DNA of 64,000 nt from Adiantum capillus-veneris (Eukaryota > Streptophyta > Polypodiopsida > Polypodiales > Pteridaceae): contig CM043971.1 of NCBI GenBank assembly GCA_014529385.2, positions 59,846,709 to 59,910,708 of the forward strand, given 5' to 3'. Shown one piece after another: positions 25,501-35,105 of the stretch. The notes beneath the pieces are model-generated. The model ran no database searches. It had not been told where the DNA came from and saw only the letters and a program-made list of their open reading frames with translations. Position 1 is the first letter of the stretch. Every line of letters starts with the position of its first letter. Position numbers and translations under genes: made by a program.

Positions 25501-27307
25501 GTTCGCAAAGATCTAATGGTCTCTTTTACTTTGCGTTCTTGGGCTCCTGTGAAAATCCATGGAGCTTTAGGGAGTTTTATCGATCCATCAGACGCTGTTT
25601 GCGGCCAATATTGCTCCATATGATCCACATTTCTAAGGTCAACTTTGGCTCCCAAAGTATCTTTCTTGCCGGTCAGATGGTCCCATAGTAGATTACCCAC
25701 ATTCTTGAATATGTGCATTGGATCGAGCAAGTGATTGATCATGAGTCGGGGCCAGTATGGTAACTCGTACCATAGAGATAGTCTCTTCATCCCTGGAGGC
25801 AATCCGTCATCGCACATCTCCTTCTGCTCTAACCATGCTTGTGCAGACATCCTCGGTGGCTCTCTTCCCAAAAAGTCGTCGCGTAACACATGATTCTCTG
25901 GAAGATACGCTTGATGACCTTCGTAGATTTGCTTCTTCAGTGAGGGCGCCCTACGTGCATTCAGTCTAGGTCCACATGTGAGACATGCTCTGTATCCGCT
26001 TGTTTGAAGCCCTGCATGTATACACATGATAATAGATCAACTATGGGAAAAAACAAGATTTACAGTGTCTGAGTGAGGAGTGTCAATAGATCACCTGAGC
26101 ATTCTGTTAGCCCAGGATAGTCATGCATGGTCCACATTAGAATGCCTCTGATCAAAGCATTCCGTCGTCCTGTGTGTCGGCTCATATCCACCACCTCTAT
26201 GCCCATCCACAATTGTTGTAGCTCTTCCAATAGTGGACGAAGATACACATCCATATTCTCCACTTTATATCGCCCTGGCACAATCAAGCTTAGCCATAGG
26301 TGCCCCTTCTTCGTAGTCAACCACGGGGGAATGTTGTAGTTGACGATGACAACGGGCCATACACTGTAAGATGTTGATCTTTGACCAAATGGATGTACGC
26401 CATCCATAGCCAGGCCTAAGCGCAAATTTCAAGCTTCCCTGGCAAAATTTGACCATGTTCCATCTATATGTTTCCAGGCTACGCAATCTGCAGGAATTCG
26501 TAGCACACCATCCAAAGATTTATTCTCCTCATGCCATGATGCCAGGGCGGCCATGGACTTACATTCGAAGAAATGCTTGATGCGAGGAAGTAGAGGAAAA
26601 TGTCGCAAAACCTTTTGTGGAATTTTTGTCCCGTGGAGATCTACTCGATATCTTTCGGAATCACATTTCGGACACTTCTCCATGTCTATGTATTCCCCTC
26701 TAAAAAGAATGCAGTCATTAGGACAAGCGTGGATAGAATTGTAATCCATCCCCAAGTTTCGCAAAATCTTTCTTGCTTCATCTCGGGAATCTGGCATCAC
26801 ATTGTCAGCTGGTAGTATGTGCTCTTTAAGCAATCTACACAACATAAAAATACGATACAGTCGTGTAAAAATCTATCAGATCATTATACATTTAGAGTTT
26901 TATTAAAGTAAACTAATTGTAATAGATCACCTGAAAAGCGCTGTGACGCTAGTGTCACTCCATCTAAACTTTGCCTGCATGTTGAGAAGAACCAGGAGTG
27001 CTTTCAATCTAGACATACGTGCTCCATTATACAATGGCGTATCGGCTTCACTTTTCATATCATCATAGATAAGACTTTCTGAATCCATGATCGTCTCGAT
27101 CATTTCATCAATCTCGGGCTCAAACATTGCCTCGTTGGGAATGTGCTCTGCATGATCATCCCCCGAGCTGTCAGAGGCTACATCTTGTGGCCTCACATAT
27201 GCTGCTTGACCAAAGCGCCTGCGAACACGTCTATTGGGTTGCAAGATTGCTGCTTGTTGGCCAGCGTCAGAGTCCGACGAGTTATAATTGGCAACAACTC
27301 GATCCAT
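22544..27307 (-). pseudogene. CACTA-2 transposase: TNP2 fused to Transposase_24-like region, eight exons
   Basis: Exons (minus strand): 27307-26931, 26834-26095, 26011-25407, about 25344-24568, 24487-24125, 24043-22880, 22791-22690, 22588-22544; about 1390 codons. All but the exon 3/4 junction have GT-AG borders and preserve frame. Exon 1 is acidic and N-terminal. Exons 2-3 hold the TNP2 core (HACPNDCILFRGEY, MEKCPKC, RLGLAMDGVHPFG, YNIPPWL, LLDPMHIFKNV, GLKSHDWHKM). Exon 4 is DUF4218 (MLTIQVHLLVHIVDE, LKGYVRQKARPEGS). Exons 5-6 are DUF4216 (LPEHCEQ / VIFHPTKS). Then a Ser/Arg and TP-rich linker and a Transposase_24-like domain follow. Defects: TGA at 26427-26429 inside exon 2, TAA at 23636-23638 between the DUF4216 and Transposase_24 parts (same frame both sides), and a duplicated GTGGACTTTAATATCATTGC at the exon 3/4 junction with no clear AG acceptor. 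TNP2 cuts and joins element ends. Confidence 0.88.
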
Positions 27308-27525
27308 AATAGATGAATCGAACTCACCAAATGCGCGAACGTGCTACAAAGAAACACGTCTTGTCCGTCGCACAGCATGCTTGCATTGATTACAAGGACA
27401 TAAGACCCTCGTTGAGAGATAGGTGTTTCGGTTGGACGGTCCCACATCCTCGTCACTACTCATAATGAGGATAAAAATATTATAACCTGGACAACAAATT
27501 TAATATTCTATTGGCATTCTTCATC

Positions 27526-27530
<5 letters not shown>

Positions 27531-27571
<41 letters not shown>
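27531..27571. repeat. (TC)n microsatellite in CACTA-2 leader
   Basis: About 40 bp pure TC between the first transposase exon and the leader block shared with CACTA-1, where CACTA-1 also has a GA tract nearby (2601-3385). Confidence 0.9.
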
Positions 27572-27573
<2 letters not shown>

Positions 27574-27574
27574 C

Positions 27575-27790
27575 TCACATTCTCTAGTCATGTCCAATCC
27601 CCGCACACCTGGGTCTAGAGGTGCACGGAGATCAGAACCACCGGGTTATAATCTCGTCTTTATTGGTCAATACCTATATTTGTGGGTACAAGAAATCTAC
27701 AGACCCACGTCTACATGATACTGCATGTAGTGGACAAAACCCCTTTGCCTCTTCTCTAGCTGTAGCACTTCACAGCATCTTAACATCTTT
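27575..27790 (-). other. CACTA-2 leader block shared with CACTA-1
   Basis: Counterpart of 3400-3600. Conserved words include GGCAAAGGGGTTTTGTCC, TTGACCAATAAAGACGAG and CCGGTGGTTCTGATCTCCGTG. Conservation in both elements upstream of TNP2 suggests a leader or promoter role. Confidence 0.75.
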
Positions 27791-27839
27791 TCACAGTAGA
27801 TCTTTTCACTGTTCGTCTAACTCTAAACCCTAAACCGTA

Positions 27840-28003
27840 AGTAATTATTGCGTGGACTCGATCTAACGTAAATAAGCGTAAATCTAAATAAACGTAAATC
27901 TAACTAAAAATAAACCTAAATCTAATTTAACATAAGTCTACATCTAACCTAATCTTTAACGTCTTTTGGGATAGTTTCCTACAACGTTAAAACTCTCTTC
28001 TTC

Positions 28004-28051
<48 letters not shown>

Positions 28052-28192
28052 ACCTAAATAAACCTAAGTCTAATCTAATATAACATAAATCTAAATCTAA
28101 CGTAAATTATGTTATATTAAAAACAAAGAACTAAACTAACAGGGATTATAAGAACCTTAAAACTGATTTAACACATAATTTTTCACATAACT
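27840..28192. repeat. CCTAAATCTAA-type degenerate repeat with (GT)n
   Basis: AAACCTAAATCTAA, AACGTAAATCTAA and similar 11-14-bp words recur on the plus strand, interrupted by (GT)n at 28001-28046. The same words and the sentence ACGTCTTTT(G/A)GGATAGTTTCCTAC appear again at 28545-28770, on the other side of the HIPP fragment, so the capture lies between two copies of one repeat block. Confidence 0.82.
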
Positions 28193-28543
28193 CGGCAAGA
28201 GTTGGCATTCTCATCACTAAAGATGTGAGAGTTAACTTCCGGCGGTGACGCTGCCTCATCTCCATCCACATCTGACGACAGCAATTGGCCCTTTGGACCG
28301 TTCTTGCTCTTGTTACTAACTTTGAAGTTGCTATTGAATGACTAGAGGTTGTCTAGATGGTCATTGTCGGGGATGTAGTGACTCTTGCCGCTCTGAAGAT
28401 CCACCTTCTTCCCTATCTTCTGAAGACATTTCACCAGTACTTTTGGATCGACGGAGCCCACCATGAGTGAAGGCAGCAATACCCTATATTCCATTGAGGG
28501 CTTTCTTCACCCGCTTCATGCAGGCATCGCATTCTATGGAGAC
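28193..28543 (-). pseudogene. Captured HIPP gene fragment (heavy-metal-associated isoprenylated plant protein)
   Basis: The reverse complement gives an HMA-like domain: IECDACMKRVKKALNGI with the metal-binding C-x-x-C (CDAC), then GSVDPKVLVKCLQKIGKKVD, the usual end of HIPP HMA domains (G-x-V-D-P-x-x-L-x-x-x-L-x-K-x-G-K). A polar linker follows (SNKSKNGPKGQLLSSDVDGD) and the frame ends SCRVM, a C-terminal CaaX isoprenylation box, at a TGA (28193-28195). Defects are a TAG after NGI, a one-base shift directly after it, and a TAG after DNL. HIPPs bind metals and attach to membranes through the prenyl group. The 5' end is lost in flanking repeats. It lies inside CACTA-2, upstream of and in the same orientation as the transposase, so it is best read as gene capture. 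Confidence 0.8.
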
Positions 28544-28544
28544 C

Positions 28545-28980
28545 TAAATCTAATCTAATATAACGTAAATCTAAATCTAGCGTAAATAAACGTAAATCTA
28601 ACTAAAAATAAACCTAAATCTAATCTAATTTAACTTAAATAAACCTAAATCTAATTTAACTTAAATAAACCTAAATCTAATTTAACGTAAGTCTACATCT
28701 AACCTAATCTTTAACGTCTTTTAGGATAGTTTCCTACGACGTTATAACTCTCTTCTTCTTGTGTGTGTGCGCGTGTGTGGATGTGTGTGCCAATAAAAAG
28801 AGATAAATGGTATAACCTTTCTATCACTCATGCCAAGTATGATAGATTGGTTATGCCATTTTCCTCTTGAATAATAGGTCTTGAGTTCAACTCCTCGTCG
28901 GCTAGATCTTTAGGTCTTTTAATTTTAATTAGTTTCCTACGACGTTAAATTAGTTTCTCTCTCTTTCTCTCTCAATGTGT
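28545..28980. repeat. Second CCTAAATCTAA repeat block
   Basis: Copies of ACCTAAATCTAATNTAA up to about 28720, then TTTAACGTCTTTTAGGATAGTTTCCTACGACGTTA and a GT-rich tract, paralleling 27900-28046. The rest to 28980 is unassigned. Confidence 0.8.
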
Positions 28981-29189
28981 GTGCGTTTTTTTGTTTATGC
29001 ATGTTTTCTATCTCTTTTCCTCTCTCAATGTGTGCGTTTTTTGTTTATGCATGTTCTCTCTCTCTCTTTTCCTCTCTCAATGTGTGCGTTTTTTGTTTAT
29101 GCATGCTCTCTCTCTCTCTTTTCCTCTCTCAATGTGTGTGTGCATTCTTTGTTTATGTATGTGTGTGTCCGTTTTTGTTTATGTTTGTA

Positions 29190-29241
<52 letters not shown>

Positions 29242-29345
29242 AACACTATGTGTGTGTGTGAGAGAGAGAGAGAGGGAGAGAGAAAGAGGGGAAGGGAACA
29301 TGAGAGTGAGGAGAGGGAAGGAGCATACCTCGCTCTCCTTCCTCT

Positions 29346-29381
<36 letters not shown>

Positions 29382-29383
29382 AG

Positions 29384-29430
<47 letters not shown>
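28975..29430. repeat. Cluster of short tandem repeats in CACTA-2 5' region
   Basis: A unit of roughly 57-62 bp (CTCTCTCAATGTGTGCGTTTTTTGTTTATGCATG...) occurs about four times between 28970 and 29165. It is followed by (CT)n 29190-29238, (GA)n 29262-29285, (GT)n 29350-29379 and (GA)n 29386-29426. Predicted peptides here are artefacts. Confidence 0.88.
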
Positions 29431-29432
<2 letters not shown>

Positions 29433-29514
29433 CGTCACCTGCTCCTTGCTTGAGGGCGCCGAAAAACTCAGATCTGAGATCTGAGTTTTTGGGCACTCTC
29501 TGTTATTTTTTTTA

Positions 29515-29643
29515 GCCCAGCCGGCGTCGCTATGAGCGTCGCAAATTTACTTGTAAATTTGCGACGCTCATAGTGACGCCGGGAAATTTTTTTTTTTAGC
29601 GTCGCTGTGTCAACGTCGCTAATATGAATAGCCTCTTGTAGTG
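29515..29643. repeat. CACTA-2 right terminus and subterminal repeats
   Basis: GGCGTCGCTATGAGCGTCGC, then GCGACGCTCATAGTGACGCC (an internal palindrome around AAATTTACTTGTAAATTT), GCGTCGCTGTG, and the inverted CACTACAAGAGG terminus ending at 29643. This is the promoter-side end, since the transposase reads leftward. Confidence 0.92.
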
Positions 29644-29890
29644 CTTACACATGATTCTTTTGTTGTTTAATTACTACCACATTCTTTCCACAATTAAAAT
29701 AATGATTCCTTTTTAACTTTTCAAACTGCATTTCCTTAAGACAACCTTTCAAAATAGTATTGAAGACATTCTTTCAGCAAACAGACATCTTTAAACTTAA
29801 GACAAGGTACTGTCATTTTAAAGTATCACTAACTAGTACTAACTTGTCTCAAGACCACCTATATAGGGGTGAAAAACGACACCCATTCCT

Positions 29891-29900
29891 TATTTATATA
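29891..29900 (-). promoter_or_regulatory. gypsy-1 3' LTR TATA box
   Basis: TATATAAATA on the minus strand, conserved with 11713-11722 in the 5' LTR and surrounded by identical words (CACCCCGGT before, AGGAATGG after). Confidence 0.65.
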
Positions 29901-30309
29901 ACCGGGGTGGAAAAAGTTTTCACCCAAAGTTCGGGCGCCCATACGCCAAAAGCAGTTGCCCATACAACCGCGTGGTTCCTCTAGGATAAACTTAAAAGTA
30001 CTATCCATAAACATAAACAAGCATAGGGTAAAGACTCCACACGTGCCGAGGTAACCGACTCCTCCATGATGGTATCTCCATCATTACTCATTACCTGGAG
30101 TAAAATATTTCCAAGGAATCAGAGGTGTCTTGAGACAAGCTGTTTTAAGGATGGTCAAACATTTCTTTCCTATTTCAACCAGTCATAACCCAATAAGTCC
30201 TTTCCTAATTACATTTATTGATCGTGGATTTCGTGAAAGTTATCTTCCATTTATAGCCAGTTTTTTCCTTCCTAACCTTACGTATGCAATGCTTAACTTA
30301 AAATGAACT

Positions 30310-30504
30310 CTAAAAGCTATTAATGGCATAACAGAAATCCACCTGGGACTGCTCGTCCATCTGTTGTGGGGCAGGTGCCCGTAGACTCTCCTCTGTTGGC
30401 CTATGGCTAGGCCCTGCTTCATGGTCATTAGTTGCTTTGTTACGTTTGTTACTAACATCTTCTTCTTCAGTCAAAGGATTCCCCCTGGTTCTCGTGGGAG
30501 CCAT
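30310..30504 (-). CDS. Small hydrophilic ORF inside gypsy-1 U3
   Basis: A 64-residue ATG-started frame beginning MAPTRTRGNPLTEEEDVSNK and containing GPSHRPTEES. The matching ORF in the 5' LTR (11110) keeps the start and first 15 codons but has lost one base. The sequence is Pro/Arg/Glu-rich and disorder-like, resembling the N-termini of some gag proteins, but I cannot name it. In the 3' LTR it lies about 1.95 kb after the pol stop, within U3, so it could be read from the genomic RNA tail or from an internal promoter. Whether it is translated is unknown. Confidence 0.4.
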   Translation of the reverse strand: MAPTRTRGNPLTEEEDVSNKRNKATNDHEAGPSHRPTEESLRAPAPQQMDEQSQVDFCYAINSF

Positions 30505-31059
30505 TTCGGCAGCGTTATAAAAAGACTTAATCCATTAGAGGATTAATTGAATAACATTTATTTTCCTTGTTTACCAAAAAATACGGATTTTTGGAATAAT
30601 TAGGGATCTTTAATAGTCGATTTGATAGGTTACTCATCCCATAACTTAATTAGGCTATAAGTAGTTTTTTCCCATCCTTTAATAAGGATTCTGGACCTTG
30701 GTTAATTCTTTGGCAATTAGATAATTTCATTGCTTAATTTTTCTTGTCCATTAAATACAAAAATTGGTTACTTTTAACCAAAATGCGTACCTAAACTATT
30801 TATCTAAGATTAGGATAATTATCATAGATTCCCCAAGGTGTATTCCTTCTTTGGTATTGATATCAAAGATTTTCTATTTACTTTACTATATTTTCATTTT
30901 ATTTTTCCCAAAAATTAAAGTAATTTTACTGGGATATATAGTTAGACTAATTTTCTAATGGTATCCTAATTACCACACGTTCCTTGAGGTCTAATAAACC
31001 TCTGATAAATATCTCAATTCAATTTAAATCTATTTGTTAATTTCCCCTATTTACTTAGT

Positions 31060-31530
31060 CTAAAAAATAGTGTTTTTCTACTAAAATAATTAGCTAGATT
31101 AATTATATGAGGTTATCCTAATTATCATGGTTTTCTTAGTACCTAATTAACCATTGATAATTATATCACAGCATTTGAATTCCATTTACTAATTTCTCCT
31201 ATTTATATTTCTCAAAAAATAAAGTATTTTAGCTAAATTAATTAGCTAGGTTAATTTTCTAAGCTTCTCTTAATTATCACAAGTTCTTGAACACCTAGTT
31301 AACCAGTGATAATGATATCACAGCATTTGAATTCCTCTTACTAATTTCCCCTATTTAAATTTCTCAAGAAATAGGGTATTTTATCTAAAGTAATTAGCTA
31401 GATTAGTTTTCTGAGCTTCTCCTAATTATCATGGGTTTTTGGATACTTAATTAACCATTGATACTTATATCATAGCATTTGAATTCCATTTACTAATTTC
31501 CCCTATTAATAATGCTCAAAAAACAGAGTA
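31060..31530. repeat. Tandem repeat in gypsy-1 3' LTR (fewer units)
   Basis: About three diverged units of the 152-bp repeat seen at 9780-10610, here on the opposite strand (TTTCTCA(A/G)(A/G)AAATA, AATTTCCCCTATTTA, GAATTCCATTTACTAA). Confidence 0.85.
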
Positions 31531-32457
31531 ATTATGCCTAATTAATTAGGAAACTTTCTGAGAAAATTATAGGATAATTTTCCTAGATTAATAACTCTCT
31601 AATGAATCTCTGATAATTACTTCAACTTAATCTAATCTTAATTAATATATTTACCATTAATTCTTGGTTAATTTGACTAATTTCAGCCCTAATATAATAG
31701 GATAATTAATTAGCTTGGTATTACTAAGCTTAATTATAATAATCAGTAGAGATTAATTAATCAAGAGAGGTTTGAGGAGCATACATAGGCCTAATCTTTG
31801 ATTTATTAACAACTATCTTAATCTAACCTTGCTAATTAAGAAGGATTATGTTAATTACCGTTAGGGTTAATCAATTAGAGATTAAACTCTAATGATTTCT
31901 GTGTAGTGTTCTCCCTAGATGAGAGAGAAAGTCTCAAGGCTCCGAGTCTAAGAAAAAAATGAAGAGAAAGGTCCTTTTTATAGCTTTTTCTGGGCATCTA
32001 GCAGATTTTGGCAATTTCCCTAGTCCAAGCAGCCCCCTAGCTTGTATTTTGCGCCATTTTCAGCCATCACTGTTCCTGGCAAGTTTCCCCAGCTTCCACA
32101 CCCATCCCATACCTTCCAGAATTCTCCTGGTTGATTTTTGCAGATCTTTAATGATGAAAATTGGAATTTTCTATCTAACTCTAGAACCTTAGTGTAAAGA
32201 AGTCTTTGCTAATGATTAATAATGGAACCATCCAATTTTTGTTATTAATTGAATTTTTTATTGTAATTTTCCAGGACCCGTAATTGTTCCCGTTTTTATC
32301 GGAATCAAATTCTGAAAATTTCTAAACATAGTAAAGCTCTGCTTATGATTCCAAAAATACCAAAATTAATAGTGTTTGGAGTCCTGCAATAGTGTTTTCT
32401 ATTAAGTTTTGCAAGCTAAGTATAATCTGTAAGGTTTCGAAAACTGGAAACCTTACA

Positions 32458-32470
32458 ATCACCCCAACTT
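32458..32470 (-). promoter_or_regulatory. gypsy-1 polypurine tract
   Basis: AAGTTGGGGTGAT on the minus strand directly before TGTAAGG at 32457; primes plus-strand DNA synthesis. The tract sits 24 bp after the integrase stop, as in plant chromoviruses. Confidence 0.75.
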
Positions 32471-32493
32471 AAGGATTTTGAGATGTCCTCATC

Positions 32494-34063
32494 TCAACCG
32501 AAATTGGGAAAATCCTTGTGAAGGGATACTTCATCCTCCCAAGTGGCGTCCTCGGTAGGGTAGTCCTTCCATTTGACCAAATATTCTCTGATAACCCTGT
32601 TTCTCAGACTTCTTTCCCTAGTGTCGAGAATACAATCTGGTTGGAGTTCAAGAATTCCTTGCTTCTGCATCACAATTTGTTCGTCATCTAGAGTATGATT
32701 TGGATTTGGGATGTAAGGTTTTAGAAGACTGATATGGAATACATTATGGACCTTGAGGTGCCCCGGAAATTTTAGTTTATAAGCTTGATCACTGATTACT
32801 TTAATCACTTCATATGGTCCACAATATCTAGGACTTAGTTTTTTGTATTTTCCCAAGGATAGAGTGCTTCTTTTTGGTCGAACCCTTAGGAATACGTTAT
32901 CTCCTTGTCTGAAAACCCGATGAGACCGTTTTTGATCAGCATACTGTTTCTGGCGATCCTTGGCTGCCTGAATGTCTTGCCTTATGGCTTTGGTTTGGGC
33001 ATCCATCTCCTCCAACATTTGCTTTGAAGCCTCTACTCTTGTAGTAGGGTCAGAAAAATTTAGGGGTGATATACACTCATGCCCATAAAGAGCATTGAAT
33101 GGTGACATCCCAATGCTTTGATAAAAGGAAGAGTTATAGGCGAATTCCACCAGAGGAAGAAATTGGATCCATTTCGGGGGTTCCCTACCACAATGGTCTC
33201 TAAGGATGTCTTCAATAACTTGGTTCACTCTTTCTGTCTGTCCGTCTGTCTGGGGGTGATAGGATGTACTGAAACATAGCTGAGTACCTAAGGATTCAAA
33301 CAAAGCTTTCCAGAATTTTGAAGTGAAAGAGACGGCTTATGTCTGATGCAGTGTAAGTTGTTTTTACAGGCATCAAGTGGGAGACTTTAGTCAACATATC
33401 TACTACCACCATAATGGAGTCGTAACCCCCTTGAACAGTGGGAAGACCTGTTACAAAGTCCATGCTAATGAGTTCCCACTTCATTTGAGGAATGTCCAGA
33501 GGTTGAAGTTTTCCTGGCATCATTATTCGTTCAGCCTTAATCCTTTGACAGGAAAGACATTGTTTGATGTAACGGAGTATATCTCCCTTCATTCCTCGCC
33601 AGAAATAGCTTTTCCTTATGGCATTAAGGGTCTTTGCATAGCCAGGATGGCCGGCAACTGGAGAGTTATGTCCTTCATAAAGGATTAACTCCTTTAATGT
33701 TGGATTTTTAGGAATGTAAAGCCGATACTTATAGTAGAGAAGCCCCTCCTCAAGTGAATAATCCTTGATTCTGTCTTTCTCTTTCTCTTTTAGGTCCTGT
33801 TGATTGATAACCTGTAGAAGTTTTTGATTATCCTTATCTTCCAGAGAAGCTTCCTTAACCTTGTTGATGATTGGATTGTCAACTGTGGAAATAGCCCCAA
33901 GAAAAACCTTACGACTAAGAGCGTCAACAACCACATTCTCTTTCCCTGGTTTATATTTTATCTCAAAGTCATATTCCTGTAAGAGTTCTATCCATCTTCT
34001 CTGCCTCATGTTGAGTGTTGCTAGTGAAAAAATCCATTTTAAACTCTGATGATCGGTGATCAA
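32494..34063 (-). pseudogene. gypsy-1 RNase H end, integrase and chromodomain
   Basis: Two frames, 34063-33296 and 33303-32494. The first finishes RNase H (ITDHQSLKWIF, KYKPGKENVVVDALSR), carries the integrase zinc finger (H near EGHNSPVAGHPG, then CLSCQRIKAE) and the first catalytic Asp (SMDFVTGLP). After ASDISRLF the sequence jumps to [12 protein letters not shown]-like residues, so about 20 residues including the second catalytic Asp (normally VSDRDPKF) are deleted and the frame shifts near 33300. The second frame keeps [17 protein letters not shown] with the catalytic Glu, the GPYEVIK and [11 protein letters not shown] region, and a C-terminal chromodomain. Integration activity should be lost. 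Confidence 0.93.
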
Positions 34064-35105
34064 TTGGAACTTTCCTCCTAGAAGATAGTGCCTCCAGAGT
34101 TTTAAAGCATGGACGACAGCTAGAAGCTCCAGATCATGAGTTGGATAATTCAGCTCGTGGATTCTTAATTTTCACGAAGTAAAGGCGAATGGTCTTCCTT
34201 CTTGGTTTAAAACTCCCCCTATAGCAAGACTGCTGGCATCTGTTACTACTTCAAACTCTTGAGTGAAGTCAGGAAGGTTGAGTACAGGAGCTGATGTGAG
34301 ATTTTGTTTTAATTTGAAGAAACAATCCTCTTGTTCTTTTCCCCATATAAGTTTGGCTGTCTTTTTAAGTAGCTGCGTCATGGGTGCGACAATAACTGCG
34401 TAATCTTTGACGAAGATTCTATACCATCCTGTAATGCCCAAAAATCCTCGAATCTCACTGACTGTTTTGGGTTGTGGCCAGTCTATTATATCTTTAATCT
34501 TTGAGGGGTCTACTGAGATTCCTTCAGGGTTTATTATAAAACCAAGATAACTGACTTCTGGTGTGGAGAACACACATTTACTCATCTTGGCATATAACTG
34601 ATGTCGGCGTAGAAGATGGAGTACTTTACATACATGGTCTTCATGCTCTTTTTCATCCTTAGAATATACCAGGATATCATCAAAAAACACCAACACAAAA
34701 TCATCTAGATATTCTCTGAATGTATCCTGCATGAGACGGTTAAAAGTGGTTGGAGCATTCGTAAGACCAAAGGGCATCACTATGAATTCATAATGCCCAT
34801 ACCGGGTGTTGAAAGCAGTTTTGTAAATATCTGCCTCCTTAATCCGGATTTGGTGGTAACCTGATCTGAGATCAATTTTTGTGAATACCTTGGCTCCATG
34901 TAACCTATCAAGCAATTCATCGATGAGAGGAATGGGGTACTTATTCTTTATTGATAACTGGTTAAGCCCCCTATAATCAATGCAGAGACGTAAGGATCCG
35001 TCCTTATTCTTTTGGAATAGAACAGGTGCTCCCCAAGGTGAAATGCTTGGTCTTATGAATCCCTGCTCAATAAGCTAATGAAGCTGTTCTTTTAATTCAA
35101 TAGCT
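34064..35105 (-). pseudogene. gypsy-1 reverse transcriptase and RNase H
   Basis: RT blocks in order: [88 protein letters not shown] (active site F-F-D-D), [12 protein letters not shown]. RNase H begins [15 protein letters not shown] and continues past an in-frame TGA at 34172-34174 to ELLAVVHALKLWRHYL. A TAG lies in the segment before IEQGF (near 35077), and a frame change near 35106 separates it from the protease-side frame. Otherwise well conserved. Confidence 0.93.

Larger units (their letters stand above)
21917..29643 (-). mobile_element. CACTA-2, complete CACTA (En/Spm) transposon
   Basis: Bounded by CACTACAAGAGG at 21917 and its inverse CCTCTTGTAGTG ending 29643, with the 3-bp target duplication CTT on both sides (21914-21916, 29644-29646). 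Both ends carry GCGTCGCTA-type subterminal repeats. It holds one long spliced transposase gene on the minus strand (27307-22544), a captured HIPP gene fragment (28543-28193) and several microsatellites. The undisrupted target sequence survives in the other LTR (CCGCACTTACACATGATT around 37878-37896). Confidence 0.96.
21504..32457 (-). mobile_element. gypsy-1 3' LTR, interrupted by CACTA-2
   Basis: Starts TGTAAGG at 32457 next to the polypurine tract and ends CCTTACA at 21504. Without the 7727-bp CACTA-2 and one 3-bp duplication it is about 3.22 kb. The part 21504-21916 plus 29647-29768 matches the 5' LTR fragment at 37507-38007. The 5' fragment lacks about 36 bp present here near 21768-21805 (GGGCACAGCCGCTGGTGG...). 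Confidence 0.92.

Noticed and set aside
27840-28720. Telomere-like CCTAAATCTAA words
   Set aside because: Not the CCCTAAA telomere unit, degenerate, and confined to the CACTA-2 5' region.
28975-29515. Overlapping 94-178-residue frames in CACTA-2 5' region
   Set aside because: Derived from CT/GT tandem repeats; all three frames stay open for compositional reasons.
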